Program-made: the position numbers and the translations under genes
Assembly (NCBI GenBank): GCA_900313015.1
Contig: OMPR01000019.1
Coordinates: forward strand, 1 to 64,000
Source: Rhodobacteraceae bacterium EL53
Lineage (GTDB): Bacteria > Pseudomonadota > Alphaproteobacteria > Rhodobacterales > Rhodobacteraceae
Direction of reading: 5' to 3'
Length of the DNA stretch: 64,000 nucleotides
The notes under the pieces: generated by a model
What the model was told of the DNA's origin: nothing
Databases searched by the model: none
The model's input: only the letters and a program-made list of their open reading frames with translations
Shown: piece after piece, positions 46,021 to 55,938 of the stretch
How the letters are laid out: each line of letters begins with the position of its first letter
Position numbering within the stretch: position 1 is the stretch's first letter

Positions 46021-46692
46021 TCACCCTTGTTGACCTGGAAGCGCTTCGGGCTTTCCACCCAGAGCCACAATCAACTGGCTTGCGCGTTGTTGCAAGTCTG
46101 CGGTCACTTCGGAGTCCTGCAAAATGTTTTGCAAGCGTTCTTCGCCCCCTGCGACGTCCCCTTCGGAGATATCAATCAGAGCAAGCTGCTCTTCTGCAAG
46201 CAGACGCAAAGGCGCACCCGGCTGGGCCAGGGCTTCGAACTGTTGGCGGCGGTCATTGACCGACAAACTATCACCTTGCAACGTCAGCGCCTTAAAGCTG
46301 GCGATTTGACGGTAGATCACAGGAAGATCCCCGTCCGAGGCAACTTTGTTCAGCCCCGCGATCGCGGCCTCTACCTGTTCTGAGTTTGATTGTGCTGTTG
46401 CAACAAGCATCTCAACAACTGCGGCCCCACCAGGGGTTCCGGCCTGAACCTTTGACAAAGTGGAAGCCCGGCCCTCGGCGTCATTTTCAGCCAAGGCGGC
46501 AATGATATCGTCACCCAACTTTTGAGATTGCGCTGTCGCCTGTGATTTGCTGTATTCATTATAAGCGGCCCCGCCCACAATAGCGACCACAGCAAGGGCG
46601 CCGATCCACCCATACCGACGTAGCATCAGGAACATACGGTCACGCCGTACTTCTTCGGTCACCTCATCAATGAAGCTGTCGGTGTCGCTCAT
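46021..46692 (-). CDS. Membrane-anchored TPR protein, YfgM-like
   Basis: 223 residues from the ATG of MSDTDSFIDEV. A cytoplasmic start precedes a single membrane helix (GWIGALAVVAIVGGAAYNEY, about residues 28-47), then a periplasmic helical TPR-like domain (LGDDIIAALAENDAEGRASTLSKVQ onward). In E. coli the YfgM-PpiD pair assists chaperone handover at the translocon. Position upstream of bamB and der supports orthology, though sequence similarity between distant YfgM proteins is low. Confidence 0.85.
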   Translation of the reverse strand: MSDTDSFIDEVTEEVRRDRMFLMLRRYGWIGALAVVAIVGGAAYNEYSKSQATAQSQKLGDDIIAALAENDAEGRASTLSKVQAGTPGGAAVVEMLVATAQSNSEQVEAAIAGLNKVASDGDLPVIYRQIASFKALTLQGDSLSVNDRRQQFEALAQPGAPLRLLAEEQLALIDISEGDVAGGEERLQNILQDSEVTADLQQRASQLIVALGGKPEALPGQQG

Positions 46693-46926
46693 AGCCGCCC
46701 TCGGTTCGATACAGTTTGTTGGCCTCTCATACCGCGCCCCATGCCGCAAGCCAAGGGCTGCTGAACGTTCAATTGGGCAGCTGAGGCGTTACAGCTTAAA
46801 AAAATATTTCTGAACTGGTTGGTTTAGTATAGACATCTCGCAGGTCAAACCCCATGTCACAGTCCCATATGGCACTGAAATTTTCTGCAAATGCCGTTTG
46901 AATAAGACACTCTAGAAAGGCGCGTC

Positions 46927-48174
46927 ATGCGATTGATCCCACTCCTTACAGCCATTTTGGTCTCTGTAGGTTTGTATTTTCTCGTTTTTGATCGAGAAAC
47001 TCTACTTGCCTTTGCCAAAGCCGATGCGACTGTAACTGACACTGACACTGACGCCCCTTCTAACGCCGAGGGCAGCATCGCACCTGAGATCGCTCAGAGT
47101 GACGCCATTCGTGTGGTGGTTCTGCGTTCCACAGCCCGAGAGGTCGACAATGCCGTTATATTGCGCGGTCAAACCAAGGCTGTGCGCCAAGTCGAAGTTC
47201 GCGCGGAAACAACCTCGACCGTCATTTCTGAACCCAAACGCAAAGGAGCGTTTGTCGAAGCCGGCGATCTTATGTGTGAACTTGACCCAGGGACTCGGTT
47301 TGCAAGCCTTGCTGAAGCAAAGGCCCGCAAAATCGAAGCCATGAGCCGCGTCCCAGAATCCGAAGCCCGCCTTGACGAAGCCAAGGCACGGTTGGACGAA
47401 GCCCTGATAAACAACAACGCTGCAAAGAAGCTGTCAGAAGGTGGGTATGGCTCTGAAACGCGCCGGATCGCCAGCGAAGCCGCGGTTCGTTCTGCAGAGG
47501 CAGGCATTGCAACGGCGGAATCCGGTTTGGAAGCCACCAAGGCCGGCATCGAGGCTGCCACTGCTGCTGTCGCTGCCGCACAGCGCGAAATAGACCGCAT
47601 GACGATCACTGCACCGTTCCGGGGCTTGTTGGAAAGTGATACGGCTGAACTCGGCAGCTTGATGCAGCCCGGTTCCCTCTGCGGGACCATCATCCAACTG
47701 AACCCCATCAAAGTCGTTGGGTTTGTGCCGGAAACTTCGGTGAACCGTGTTGTTGTCGGATCAATGGCCGGTGCCCAGCTTATTTCTGGTCTGCAGGTTC
47801 AAGGGCGCGTGACCTTCCTGAGCCGGTCTGCAGATGAAACAACGCGGACCTTCGAAGTTGAAGTAACCGTTCCGAATCCCGAATTGCTTATTCGGGATGG
47901 CCAGACAGCCACGATCGCGATTTCAGCTGCGGGCGCCAAAGCGCACCAAGTGCCGCAATCCGCCCTGACCCTCAACAACGATGGTCAATTGGGGGTACGC
48001 ACCGTCGGCACCGACAATGTCGTGGATTTCATGCCCGTTAAACTGCTGCGTGATGACACTAAGGGGGTCTGGCTGGATGGGTTGCCAGAAACTGTAGACG
48101 TCATCGTGATGGGACAAGATTTCGTCACCAAAGGGGTGACTGTTACGCCAACCTACCGGGAGGCCGCCCAATGA
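46927..48174 (+). CDS. RND efflux periplasmic adaptor (membrane fusion protein)
   Basis: 415 residues with an N-terminal membrane anchor (LIPLLTAILVSVGLYFLVF). The biotinyl-lipoyl part reads ILRGQTKAVRQVEVRAETTSTV, a coiled-coil hairpin rich in Ala and Glu spans about 130-215, and beta-barrel domains follow. It links the inner membrane pump to an outer membrane channel. It overlaps the pump gene by four bases (ATGA). No TolC-type gene is adjacent. Substrate unknown. Confidence 0.93.
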   Translation: MRLIPLLTAILVSVGLYFLVFDRETLLAFAKADATVTDTDTDAPSNAEGSIAPEIAQSDAIRVVVLRSTAREVDNAVILRGQTKAVRQVEVRAETTSTVISEPKRKGAFVEAGDLMCELDPGTRFASLAEAKARKIEAMSRVPESEARLDEAKARLDEALINNNAAKKLSEGGYGSETRRIASEAAVRSAEAGIATAESGLEATKAGIEAATAAVAAAQREIDRMTITAPFRGLLESDTAELGSLMQPGSLCGTIIQLNPIKVVGFVPETSVNRVVVGSMAGAQLISGLQVQGRVTFLSRSADETTRTFEVEVTVPNPELLIRDGQTATIAISAAGAKAHQVPQSALTLNNDGQLGVRTVGTDNVVDFMPVKLLRDDTKGVWLDGLPETVDVIVMGQDFVTKGVTVTPTYREAAQ

Positions 48175-51100
48175 TTGGAATGGTGGATTGGGCCGCCGCG
48201 CGTGCGCGGATGGTCCTTGCCTTTATCTTGCTGTCACTTCTGATTGGTGGGTTTGCTTATGTGAACCTGCCCAAAGAAGGTGAGCCAGACATTGAGATCC
48301 CTGCTTTGTTTGTTTCGGTGCAATTCCCGGGCATTTCGGCAGAAGACAGTGAAAGCTTGCTGGTCAAGCCGATGGAGACGGAACTTGCCGATCTCGATGG
48401 GCTGAAAAAAATGACCTCGACTGCTGCCGAAGGGTACGCTGGGGTCGCTTTGGAATTCGAATTTGGATGGAATAAGACCGCCATTACCGCTGATGTGCGG
48501 GATGCGATGAACTCAGCTCAGGCCGAGTTCCCAGACGGCTCTGAACAATATAGCCTTGAAGAGCTTAACTTTTCCGAATTCCCGATCGTTATCGTCAACC
48601 TGACTGGTGCGGTTCCTGAGCGCACAATGGCGCGTATCGCCAAGAACCTGCAGGATGACCTGGAAGCCTTAGATTCCGTCCTTGAGGCGGGCATTGCGGG
48701 CAACCGGGATGAAATGCTCGAAGTAGTAATCGACCCTTTACGGCTCGAAGCGTACAACGTCACCGCGGTTGAGCTGATCAATGTCGTCAAAAACAACAAC
48801 CAGCTGATTGCAGCGGGTGAGATAGAGTCAGATCAGGGCACGTTCTCGGTCAAAATCCCAGCCTCGTTCAAAACGGCACAGGATGTGTACGGGTTGCCAA
48901 TCAAGACCAATGGCGATCGTGTCGTGACGTTGGGCGAACTGGCCGAGATCAACTACACATTTGAAGATCGCAAAGGCACCGCCCGCTTCAACGGAGAGGC
49001 CACAGTCGCCTTGCAAGTGGTCAAGCGCAAAGGTTTCAACCTGATTGATACCGTCGATGCGGTAAAGGTCGCCCTAGCGAAGGCCCAGAGTGAATGGCCT
49101 CCAGAGTTGCAGGTTGCTGTAGACGTCGGCACTTCAAACGATCAGAGCCGCGTTGTCGGTTCGATGGTGAGCCAACTTGAAGGGTCTGTATTGACCGCAA
49201 TTGCATTGGTTATGATTGTTGTACTTGCCTCGCTCGGCAGCCGTGCTGCCCTGTTGGTTGGTTTTGCAATCCCAACCTCGTTCCTATTGTGTTTTGCCCT
49301 GCTCGCTTTGATGGGGATCTCCATCTCGAACATTGTGATGTTTGGTTTGATCCTTGCGGTTGGCATGTTGGTGGATGGCGCGATTGTGGTCGTTGAATAC
49401 GCCGACAAACGCATCAAACAAGGCGTTGGCCCGATGCACGCCTATGTTGAAGCGGCACAGCGCATGTTTTGGCCCATTGTCAGTTCTACGGCGACAACAC
49501 TCTGTGCGTTTCTACCCATGCTGTTCTGGCCCGGCGTTCCCGGCGAATTCATGGGAATGCTGCCTGTCACCTTGATCTTTGTTCTATCTGCCTCTCTTGT
49601 TGTGGCTCTGATCTATCTTCCCGTTATGGGCGGTGTATCAGGCCGTATGAGCCGTTTTTTCCACAACATGTCCGAATGGTTGCGAGCGAGCACACCTTGG
49701 GTCGTGCGTGCTGCTCTGGTTCCCGTGGCGCTGTTCACAATGTTTGTAGGGGCCATGCAATTGCTCAACCCCACATACATCATGCCCGCCGAAGCTAGCG
49801 GGGGCACGGTCGTAGGAGCATTCATCTTCCTGATCGGGGCGTTTGCCGCATCGGTCACTTTGGGGGCTGCGCAGTATCAGCGGAAAGAAAAGCAGGTTGA
49901 AACGTCGCAAGGGCATTCATCCTTTGGGCACATCATCAAGTTCATCGTGGGCAACCCAATCATGCCCATCGTGTCGATTGCTGCTGTTTTCCTTGGTGTG
50001 TTCTATGTAAGCGCCATCCTGTTTCCCGCGAATTCTCGCGGGGTTGAATTCTTTGTTGAGAGTGAACCGGAACAGGCAACCGTCTATGTCCGTTCACGCG
50101 GGAACGTCTCGCTGACAGAAACCGACCAAATGGTTCAGCAGGTCGAAGATGTCATCAGCGCCCACCCCGCGGTCATTAACGTCTTTGCCTTTGCTGGCGA
50201 AGGGGGATTGGATACCGGCGGCCCCGGTCAGCGGGCCCCCGGTGATACAGTGGGCCAAGTTCAGTTCGAAATCATCCCTTGGGAAGACCGCCCAACAGCC
50301 CGCGAAAGCTGGTTCTTTGGAAAGTTGGAGCGCGACATCACCGCCCCCGCGTTTGACGGAAACTTTGTGATCGATCAGTTGAACGCTGAATTGGTTAAAT
50401 TGCCCGGTTTCGAGGCTGAAATCGTGGCTCTTGAGCAAGGTCCCGGTTCGGGTAAACCTGTGCATTTGCGCCTGAAGGGGCAAAATTGGGATGACCTCAA
50501 AGCAGCGACAAACCTTGCGCGGACTACATTCGAAGACACGCCTGGCCTGTTCACAATCGAAGACAGCCTGCCCCTGCCCGGCATTGACTGGCAAATTGAC
50601 GTAGACGTCGCCAAAGCGGGTCGCTTTGGTGCGGATGTGGCCACCGTTGGCGCCATGGTGCAACTGGTGACACGCGGGATCCTGCTGGACACGATGCGTG
50701 TCGACACGTCTGATGACGAGATTGAAATCCGTGTTCGTCTACCTGACGAAGATCGGGTTCTCAGCACTTTGGATACACTCAAGGTGCGGACCTCTGACGG
50801 GCTGATCCCGCTTTCAAATTTCATCACGCGCAAGCCTGTTGAGCAACTGGCCAAAATCAGCCGCGTGGACCAAGAACGTTTTTTCGATATCAAAGCCGAT
50901 GTCTTGAGCGGGCTGAGTAAAGTTGCGATCAAAGGCGAAGACGGATCAGAGACCCGCTTGGCCGTGGTCAAATCCATCCCCGAAGGCCAAAGCCCCACCG
51001 GACCTACAATCGAAAGCGAAAATGGGGTCCCGTTTGAATTGGTAACGCTGACCAACTCCAACAGCATTGAGGCGCTTCGAGAGGCTCTAGCAGACCAAGG

Positions 51101-51950
51101 CGCGCGCGTTATTCCAATCAATGCCACTGAACGGATCGCTGTCTTGACCGAATGGCTGGAAACGGATCCGTTTCCAAGTTCTCTCAGCTGGGAGTGGACC
51201 GGTGATCAGGAGGAGCAGGAAGAATCTGGTGCCTTCTTGGTCCGCGCCTTTGCCGGGGCCTTGGGATTGATGTTCATTATCCTGCTGACCCAGTTCAACA
51301 GCTTCTATAACTCGGTCCTCGTGTTGTTGGCGGTGGTTCTGTCGACGACAGGTGTTCTAATCGGCATGATGGTGATGCAGCAACCGTTCTCGATCATTAT
51401 GACCGGGACGGGGATTGTTGCCTTGGCTGGAATTGTGGTGAACAACAACATTGTTCTGATCGATACCTATCAGGAATTCAGCAAATATATGCCTCGGATC
51501 GAGGCCATCATTCGCACTGCAGAACAACGTATCCGTCCAGTTTTGTTGACAACGATCACAACAATGGCTGGTTTGACGCCGATGATGTTTGGCTTGTCTC
51601 TCGATTTCTTGGGAGGTGGGTACTCCATCGACAGCCCCACTGCTCTGTGGTGGAAACAACTTGCCACGGCTGTTGTGTTTGGTTTGGGAATTGCGACGAT
51701 CCTGACATTGATTGTCACGCCATCTTTCCTAGCCTTGCGCGTTTGGGTGTCGACTTACCTGATCTGGATTGGCCGGTTGCTGGCACGCCTCACATCGGGG
51801 CGGTCTAGTCGGATTGCAAAGGACATGCGTCTGAACAAATCGGCCAAAAAGCTAAAAGCAACCGAGATTATCTGGGATGAACCGCAAGAAAGAGGCCCGA
51901 CTGATGTCGCAATCCTTCCTGCGGATGGCACGCTGAAAGCAGCCGAATAG
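48171..51950 (+). CDS. RND-family efflux pump permease
   Basis: 1259 residues with the twelve-helix RND plan: helix 1 at the start, a large periplasmic loop, helices 2-6 (from about 340), a second loop and helices 8-12. It is longer than AcrB because of an extra segment of helices and linker around residues 500-600 and a C-terminal tail. The TM4 motif GMLVDGAIVVVEYADKR holds a proton-relay Asp. It exports unknown compounds with the adaptor encoded immediately upstream. Confidence 0.93.
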   Translation: MIGMVDWAAARARMVLAFILLSLLIGGFAYVNLPKEGEPDIEIPALFVSVQFPGISAEDSESLLVKPMETELADLDGLKKMTSTAAEGYAGVALEFEFGWNKTAITADVRDAMNSAQAEFPDGSEQYSLEELNFSEFPIVIVNLTGAVPERTMARIAKNLQDDLEALDSVLEAGIAGNRDEMLEVVIDPLRLEAYNVTAVELINVVKNNNQLIAAGEIESDQGTFSVKIPASFKTAQDVYGLPIKTNGDRVVTLGELAEINYTFEDRKGTARFNGEATVALQVVKRKGFNLIDTVDAVKVALAKAQSEWPPELQVAVDVGTSNDQSRVVGSMVSQLEGSVLTAIALVMIVVLASLGSRAALLVGFAIPTSFLLCFALLALMGISISNIVMFGLILAVGMLVDGAIVVVEYADKRIKQGVGPMHAYVEAAQRMFWPIVSSTATTLCAFLPMLFWPGVPGEFMGMLPVTLIFVLSASLVVALIYLPVMGGVSGRMSRFFHNMSEWLRASTPWVVRAALVPVALFTMFVGAMQLLNPTYIMPAEASGGTVVGAFIFLIGAFAASVTLGAAQYQRKEKQVETSQGHSSFGHIIKFIVGNPIMPIVSIAAVFLGVFYVSAILFPANSRGVEFFVESEPEQATVYVRSRGNVSLTETDQMVQQVEDVISAHPAVINVFAFAGEGGLDTGGPGQRAPGDTVGQVQFEIIPWEDRPTARESWFFGKLERDITAPAFDGNFVIDQLNAELVKLPGFEAEIVALEQGPGSGKPVHLRLKGQNWDDLKAATNLARTTFEDTPGLFTIEDSLPLPGIDWQIDVDVAKAGRFGADVATVGAMVQLVTRGILLDTMRVDTSDDEIEIRVRLPDEDRVLSTLDTLKVRTSDGLIPLSNFITRKPVEQLAKISRVDQERFFDIKADVLSGLSKVAIKGEDGSETRLAVVKSIPEGQSPTGPTIESENGVPFELVTLTNSNSIEALREALADQGARVIPINATERIAVLTEWLETDPFPSSLSWEWTGDQEEQEESGAFLVRAFAGALGLMFIILLTQFNSFYNSVLVLLAVVLSTTGVLIGMMVMQQPFSIIMTGTGIVALAGIVVNNNIVLIDTYQEFSKYMPRIEAIIRTAEQRIRPVLLTTITTMAGLTPMMFGLSLDFLGGGYSIDSPTALWWKQLATAVVFGLGIATILTLIVTPSFLALRVWVSTYLIWIGRLLARLTSGRSSRIAKDMRLNKSAKKLKATEIIWDEPQERGPTDVAILPADGTLKAAE

Positions 51951-51973
51951 TTAAACAGAGCATCAACACAAAG

Positions 51974-52012
51974 AAAAGGCCGGCCATTCCAGATGGGACG
52001 GCCGGCCTTTTT
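51974..52012. terminator. Bidirectional terminator between RND pump and ABC exporter genes
   Basis: AAAGGCCGGCC (51975-51985) and GGCCGGCCTTT (52000-52010) form an 11-bp stem with a 14-nt loop. Adjacent A and T runs allow action on both strands, suiting the convergent genes on either side. Confidence 0.85.
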
Positions 52013-52085
52013 GGTTTTCTACAACATACAGGAACGCCAATAAACCGCCCCATGCAGATGTCGACCAGATCAATCTAAAGAATGA

Positions 52086-53915
52086 TCAAGCCGCATCCAT
52101 ATCTGATTGCTGCCGATTCCATAGATGGGCATAGCGCCCGCTTTTGCTGAGCAGTTCGTCATGGGTCCCAAGCTCGGCAATCTCACCTTTTTCAAGAACG
52201 ACGATTTGATCGGCCTCCGCAATCGTGCTCAACCTGTGGGCAATCGTAATCACAGTGCGCCCTTCGCCTGCGCGTGCTAGCGCATCCTTGATCTCTTGTT
52301 CCGTATCGGTGTCCAATGCCGAAGTGGCCTCATCCAGTAACAAGATTGGCGGGTTCTTGAGAAGTGTCCGCGCAATGCCAACCCGTTGCTTTTCCCCACC
52401 TGACAGCTTGAGGCCCCGTTCGCCGACAGTGGTGTCATACCCATCGGGCAACCCTATGATGAACTCATGGATCTGCGCAGCTCGTGCAGCGCTTTCGACA
52501 TCGTCTTGTGTGGCCCCTGCTCGACCATAAGCAATATTGTATCGGATCGTGTCGTTAAACAGAACGGTATCCTGTGGGACCACACCAATCGCATCATGAA
52601 GGCTGCTCAATGTAACGTCGCGCACGTCTTGGCCGTCGATTTTCAACGCCCCGCCCGTTGCATCATAGAACCGGAACAACAGGCGGCCGATCGTAGATTT
52701 ACCTGAACCTGTCGCGCCAACAATTGCCACGGTCTGCCCTCCCGCAGCCGTCAAAGACACCCCGCGTAGAATTTCGCGGTCAGCGTCATATCCAAACCGA
52801 AGGCTTTCAAGCGCAATTTCACCTTTGGTAACCGCCAGAGGCAAGGCACCTTCTTTGTCACTCACCTCTGAGGGTTGTTCAAGAAGATCAAACATTTCGC
52901 CCATATCCACCAGAGATTGGCGAATTTCACGGTACACTGTGCCTAGAAAATTCAGCGGAACGGTGATTTGAATCATGTAGGCGTTGACCATGACAAAATC
53001 TCCAACCGTCATTTTGCCTGACTGAACTCCCATAGCCGCCAACACCATGACTCCGACAAGCCCGATGGTTATCAAGAACGATTGCCCGAAATTCAAAAAC
53101 GCCAAAGAATACGATGTTTTGAGGGCTGCCTGCGCGTAGGCCCGCATCGATACATCATAGCGTTGCGCTTCGCGTTCCTCGGCACCAAAGTATTTAACCG
53201 TTTCAAAGTTGAGCAGGCTATCAATCGCTTTTTGATTTGCATCTGTGTCCTGATCATTCATCTCGCGGCGCAGTTTTACCCGCCATTCGGTCACTGCAAA
53301 TGTGAACCAGATGTAGATCCCAATCGTGACAACCACGACGACCAAGTACCAAACATCGAACAGCCACATCAGGATGACTGAAACTAGGATCAGCTCCAGA
53401 ATAAGCGGCCCAATCGAAAACAGCATAAAGCGCAGAAGAAAATCGACACCTTTGACCCCACGCTCGATAATTCGGCTCAGCCCACCGGTTTTTCGTGTGA
53501 TGTGATATCGCATCGAAAGGCGGTGAATATGGCGAAAGGTTTCCAACGCGAGGGATCGCAATGCGCGCTGTCCCACCGGCGCGAAAAGAACATCACGCAA
53601 CTGCTGGAACCCGACCGTCATCATCCGGGCAACGCCATAGGCAACGGTTAGCCCCACAGCCCCCAGAGCCAGCGGAGGCACCCCCTCGCCCGCGAGACCG
53701 TCAACCGCACCTTTGTATAAAACGGGCGTATAAACTGCGATCAGCTTGGCCAAAACCAACATGGCCATCGCGAAAACAACCCTGCGTTTGACCCAGGGTT
53801 GATCATCTGGCCAAAGGTAAGGTGCAACTTTGCGCAGGGTCCGCCAACCTGATTGGCGATCACCGTTCTGTTCTTGATTTTCATCCGGTTGGGTTGGGTT
53901 GGCCAAATGTCTCAT
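52086..53915 (-). CDS. Atm1/HMT1-like ABC exporter (membrane and ATPase fused)
   Basis: 609 residues from the ATG of MRHLANPTQP. Six membrane helices (about 40-325) precede an ABC ATPase with Walker A GATGSGKST, signature LSGGEKQR and Walker B ILLLDEATSALD. The AYTPVLYKGAVDGLAGE-like first helix region and YFGAEEREAQRYD are typical of Atm1/HMT1, which move glutathione-linked compounds, including an Fe-S precursor or metal conjugates. It acts as a homodimer in the inner membrane. A terminator-like hairpin ends 22 nt before its start. Confidence 0.9.
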   Translation of the reverse strand: MRHLANPTQPDENQEQNGDRQSGWRTLRKVAPYLWPDDQPWVKRRVVFAMAMLVLAKLIAVYTPVLYKGAVDGLAGEGVPPLALGAVGLTVAYGVARMMTVGFQQLRDVLFAPVGQRALRSLALETFRHIHRLSMRYHITRKTGGLSRIIERGVKGVDFLLRFMLFSIGPLILELILVSVILMWLFDVWYLVVVVVTIGIYIWFTFAVTEWRVKLRREMNDQDTDANQKAIDSLLNFETVKYFGAEEREAQRYDVSMRAYAQAALKTSYSLAFLNFGQSFLITIGLVGVMVLAAMGVQSGKMTVGDFVMVNAYMIQITVPLNFLGTVYREIRQSLVDMGEMFDLLEQPSEVSDKEGALPLAVTKGEIALESLRFGYDADREILRGVSLTAAGGQTVAIVGATGSGKSTIGRLLFRFYDATGGALKIDGQDVRDVTLSSLHDAIGVVPQDTVLFNDTIRYNIAYGRAGATQDDVESAARAAQIHEFIIGLPDGYDTTVGERGLKLSGGEKQRVGIARTLLKNPPILLLDEATSALDTDTEQEIKDALARAGEGRTVITIAHRLSTIAEADQIVVLEKGEIAELGTHDELLSKSGRYAHLWNRQQSDMDAA

Positions 53916-53936
53916 CGCCTGCCTTGCCTGCAAACA

Positions 53937-53968
53937 CAAAAAGACCGCGCGCTTTGTTAGCGCGCGGT
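53937..53968 (-). terminator. Terminator after LysM gene, just before the ABC exporter start
   Basis: On the minus strand CCGCGCGCT (53953-53945 on plus as AGCGCGCGG partner) pairs with AGCGCGCGG over a 5-nt loop, followed by TCTTTTTG. The stem is 9 bp and very G+C-rich. It lies 8 bp past the LysM stop and ends about 22 nt before the exporter ATG. Confidence 0.8.
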
Positions 53969-53975
53969 GTTGGTA

Positions 53976-55793
53976 TCATTCTGGAATTGTAAAAATCTGA
54001 CCTGGGTAGATGAGATGAGGATCGCGAATGCTGCTGCGATTTGCCTCGAACACCTTCACAAACAGCACCCCATCCCCGTAGCGTTGACGCGAAATCGCCC
54101 ACAGTGTGTCGCCCTTTTGCACGGTAACCGCCCGAATGGCGGGTGCCTGAAGCGGATCGGGTCCAGAAGCAACTACAACAGGTTTCAGAACTTCGGGGGC
54201 TTCGCGTTTGAATGGGGTTTCTAGCCGACTGAGCACAACCCCCTCGGTGTCGAGCTCATCCAAGCGCAATGTATAAATTCCTGGATCGATGCCCAGCAAT
54301 TCACCCCGCCAGTGCCCTTCGCCATCGGCGAGCAGGTCTGAAACCGAATTGTTATCCAGATAGATTCGAATAACAGAGCCAATCTTGGCCCGCCCCGTCA
54401 ACTGCACATCCCCCAGTTCAGAATATCCAATCGTATCCAGAACCAATTGTGCCAACGATGGTTCGGGCTCTGGGCTCGGAGCCTGGACCAGTTTCACACC
54501 TTCGGCGTTTGATTGCAAAATTGCAGGGGGCGTCTGGGCCGGCTCGGGTTCAACAACCTCTGGGGCCGAAGCTTCGACAACCTCTGCTGGCTCTGCTTCA
54601 GGCTCCGGAGCTTTTGCAACGTCAGTCTCAACGGCGTGATCTTTTGCTACACCAACTTGTAAAGGTGCTTCTTCGACCTGCGACGGTGAGGTGTCATCAT
54701 TGGATCGAACTGCAACAGACGTCACAGATTTCGTGTTAGATGAAATCTCAGCAACCACAACCTCTTGGGTCAGCTGCGCCACATTTTCTTCCGAGACGGT
54801 TTTCGAAACTTGTTGCGGCGAGGATGAAGCCGTTGCTGTACTCTCAGGTGTGGGGATGACCTCTATCTGCGCGATTGTTTGCGCGTCCTGAACGGGCGTT
54901 GCAGTACTTTCAGGCGTCGGGGTATCCTCTACCTGCGCGGTTGTCTGCGCGTCCTGAACGGGCGTTTCTAATCCCGCATCTTCTGGCACTTGATCCGCAA
55001 CGGCCTGTGCCGTGGGCGTTTCTACCGCTGCCGCCTCTTTCGCTGGCTGTGTCGTCTCGGACACTTCAGGTGTCTCAACTTCACCTTCACCAGATACCGT
55101 GTTTCCCTGTTCTGTGACGGGTGCCTCTTCAATCGGAAGGGCAGTTTCTGCTTGGGCCACAACCACCGTGTCGTCTTGAGTGGTCTGTTCATCCGCAATC
55201 GGTTGCTCAGCAAGTGCGACCTCGGCCTGATCGGGATCTTGTTCGGCAACCTGTCGCGGCAAAGCGGCGATGAAATAGTCATCTGACAGAACTACAGCGC
55301 CGTCTTTCTCAGACCGCAGGTTGAGTGCCCGCTGCCCATCGCTGAAAGGTATGGTTAGGAATTGAGCGAATTGCCCACTTGCATCAATCGTGGCCGAGGC
55401 CACTTCGGTTCCATCCAAGAGAACAGACAAGGTGCTGCCTGCCGCGGCGCGACCAGCCAAAAGCGCCTGTCCATCGGATTCGATTCGAATTTGATCCAAG
55501 GATGGCGCCAACAGAGCCGCAACCTCGACAGTGTCCTTCACCTCTGGCTCAGGCTCATCGATTGCAAGGTCTTCATCGACGACAGGATCGACGGTCTTCG
55601 GCTGTGCGCGTTCCACGTCGACAGCAGACGGTTCAGCTACAACCTTTTGCTCAGTGGTCGCTGTCTCAACTTCAGACCGAGATCCAATCAGGCCAGCATA
55701 GTAAAGGCCACCGCCCCCTGCAGCTGCGACTCCGGCAGCTACAACCACCCAACCATAGGCACCAAGCGCCCCGCTTCCGGCTTCTGCCGCCAT
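53976..55793 (-). CDS. LysM-domain envelope protein with long acidic linker
   Basis: 605 residues from the ATG behind AAGGAAG. One N-terminal membrane helix (GWVVVAAGVAAAGGGGLYYAG), an immunoglobulin-like segment (QALLAGRAAAGSTLSVLLDG), then about 300 residues rich in Glu, Ala, Pro, Thr and Val, a second similar segment (DVQLTGRAKIGSVIRIYLD) and a C-terminal LysM domain (VQKGDTLWAISRQRYGDG to the last residue). It is probably anchored in the inner membrane and reaches peptidoglycan. A 22-residue tandem repeat lies in the linker. Confidence 0.85.
   Translation of the reverse strand: MAAEAGSGALGAYGWVVVAAGVAAAGGGGLYYAGLIGSRSEVETATTEQKVVAEPSAVDVERAQPKTVDPVVDEDLAIDEPEPEVKDTVEVAALLAPSLDQIRIESDGQALLAGRAAAGSTLSVLLDGTEVASATIDASGQFAQFLTIPFSDGQRALNLRSEKDGAVVLSDDYFIAALPRQVAEQDPDQAEVALAEQPIADEQTTQDDTVVVAQAETALPIEEAPVTEQGNTVSGEGEVETPEVSETTQPAKEAAAVETPTAQAVADQVPEDAGLETPVQDAQTTAQVEDTPTPESTATPVQDAQTIAQIEVIPTPESTATASSSPQQVSKTVSEENVAQLTQEVVVAEISSNTKSVTSVAVRSNDDTSPSQVEEAPLQVGVAKDHAVETDVAKAPEPEAEPAEVVEASAPEVVEPEPAQTPPAILQSNAEGVKLVQAPSPEPEPSLAQLVLDTIGYSELGDVQLTGRAKIGSVIRIYLDNNSVSDLLADGEGHWRGELLGIDPGIYTLRLDELDTEGVVLSRLETPFKREAPEVLKPVVVASGPDPLQAPAIRAVTVQKGDTLWAISRQRYGDGVLFVKVFEANRSSIRDPHLIYPGQIFTIPE
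54841..54968 (-). repeat. 66-bp tandem repeat in the LysM protein linker
   Basis: Two copies at 54841-54906 and 54907-54968 encode near-identical 22-residue units with cores TPVQDAQTTAQVEDTPTPES and TPVQDAQTIAQIEVIPTPES. The period keeps the frame. It is probably a recent duplication in a flexible linker. Confidence 0.85.
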
Positions 55794-55938
55794 GTTCTTC
55801 CTTCCCCATCCGCAGTTCAATCATCGAACCCCCAATGTTCGATGCGAATTCCGCGCAGTTGAGCAAACCTACCAATCTCGTTATCAGGGGTCAAAACAGA
55901 GTTGTTTTCCCTCAGTCGTATCTTGGAAAGGCTTCCTC

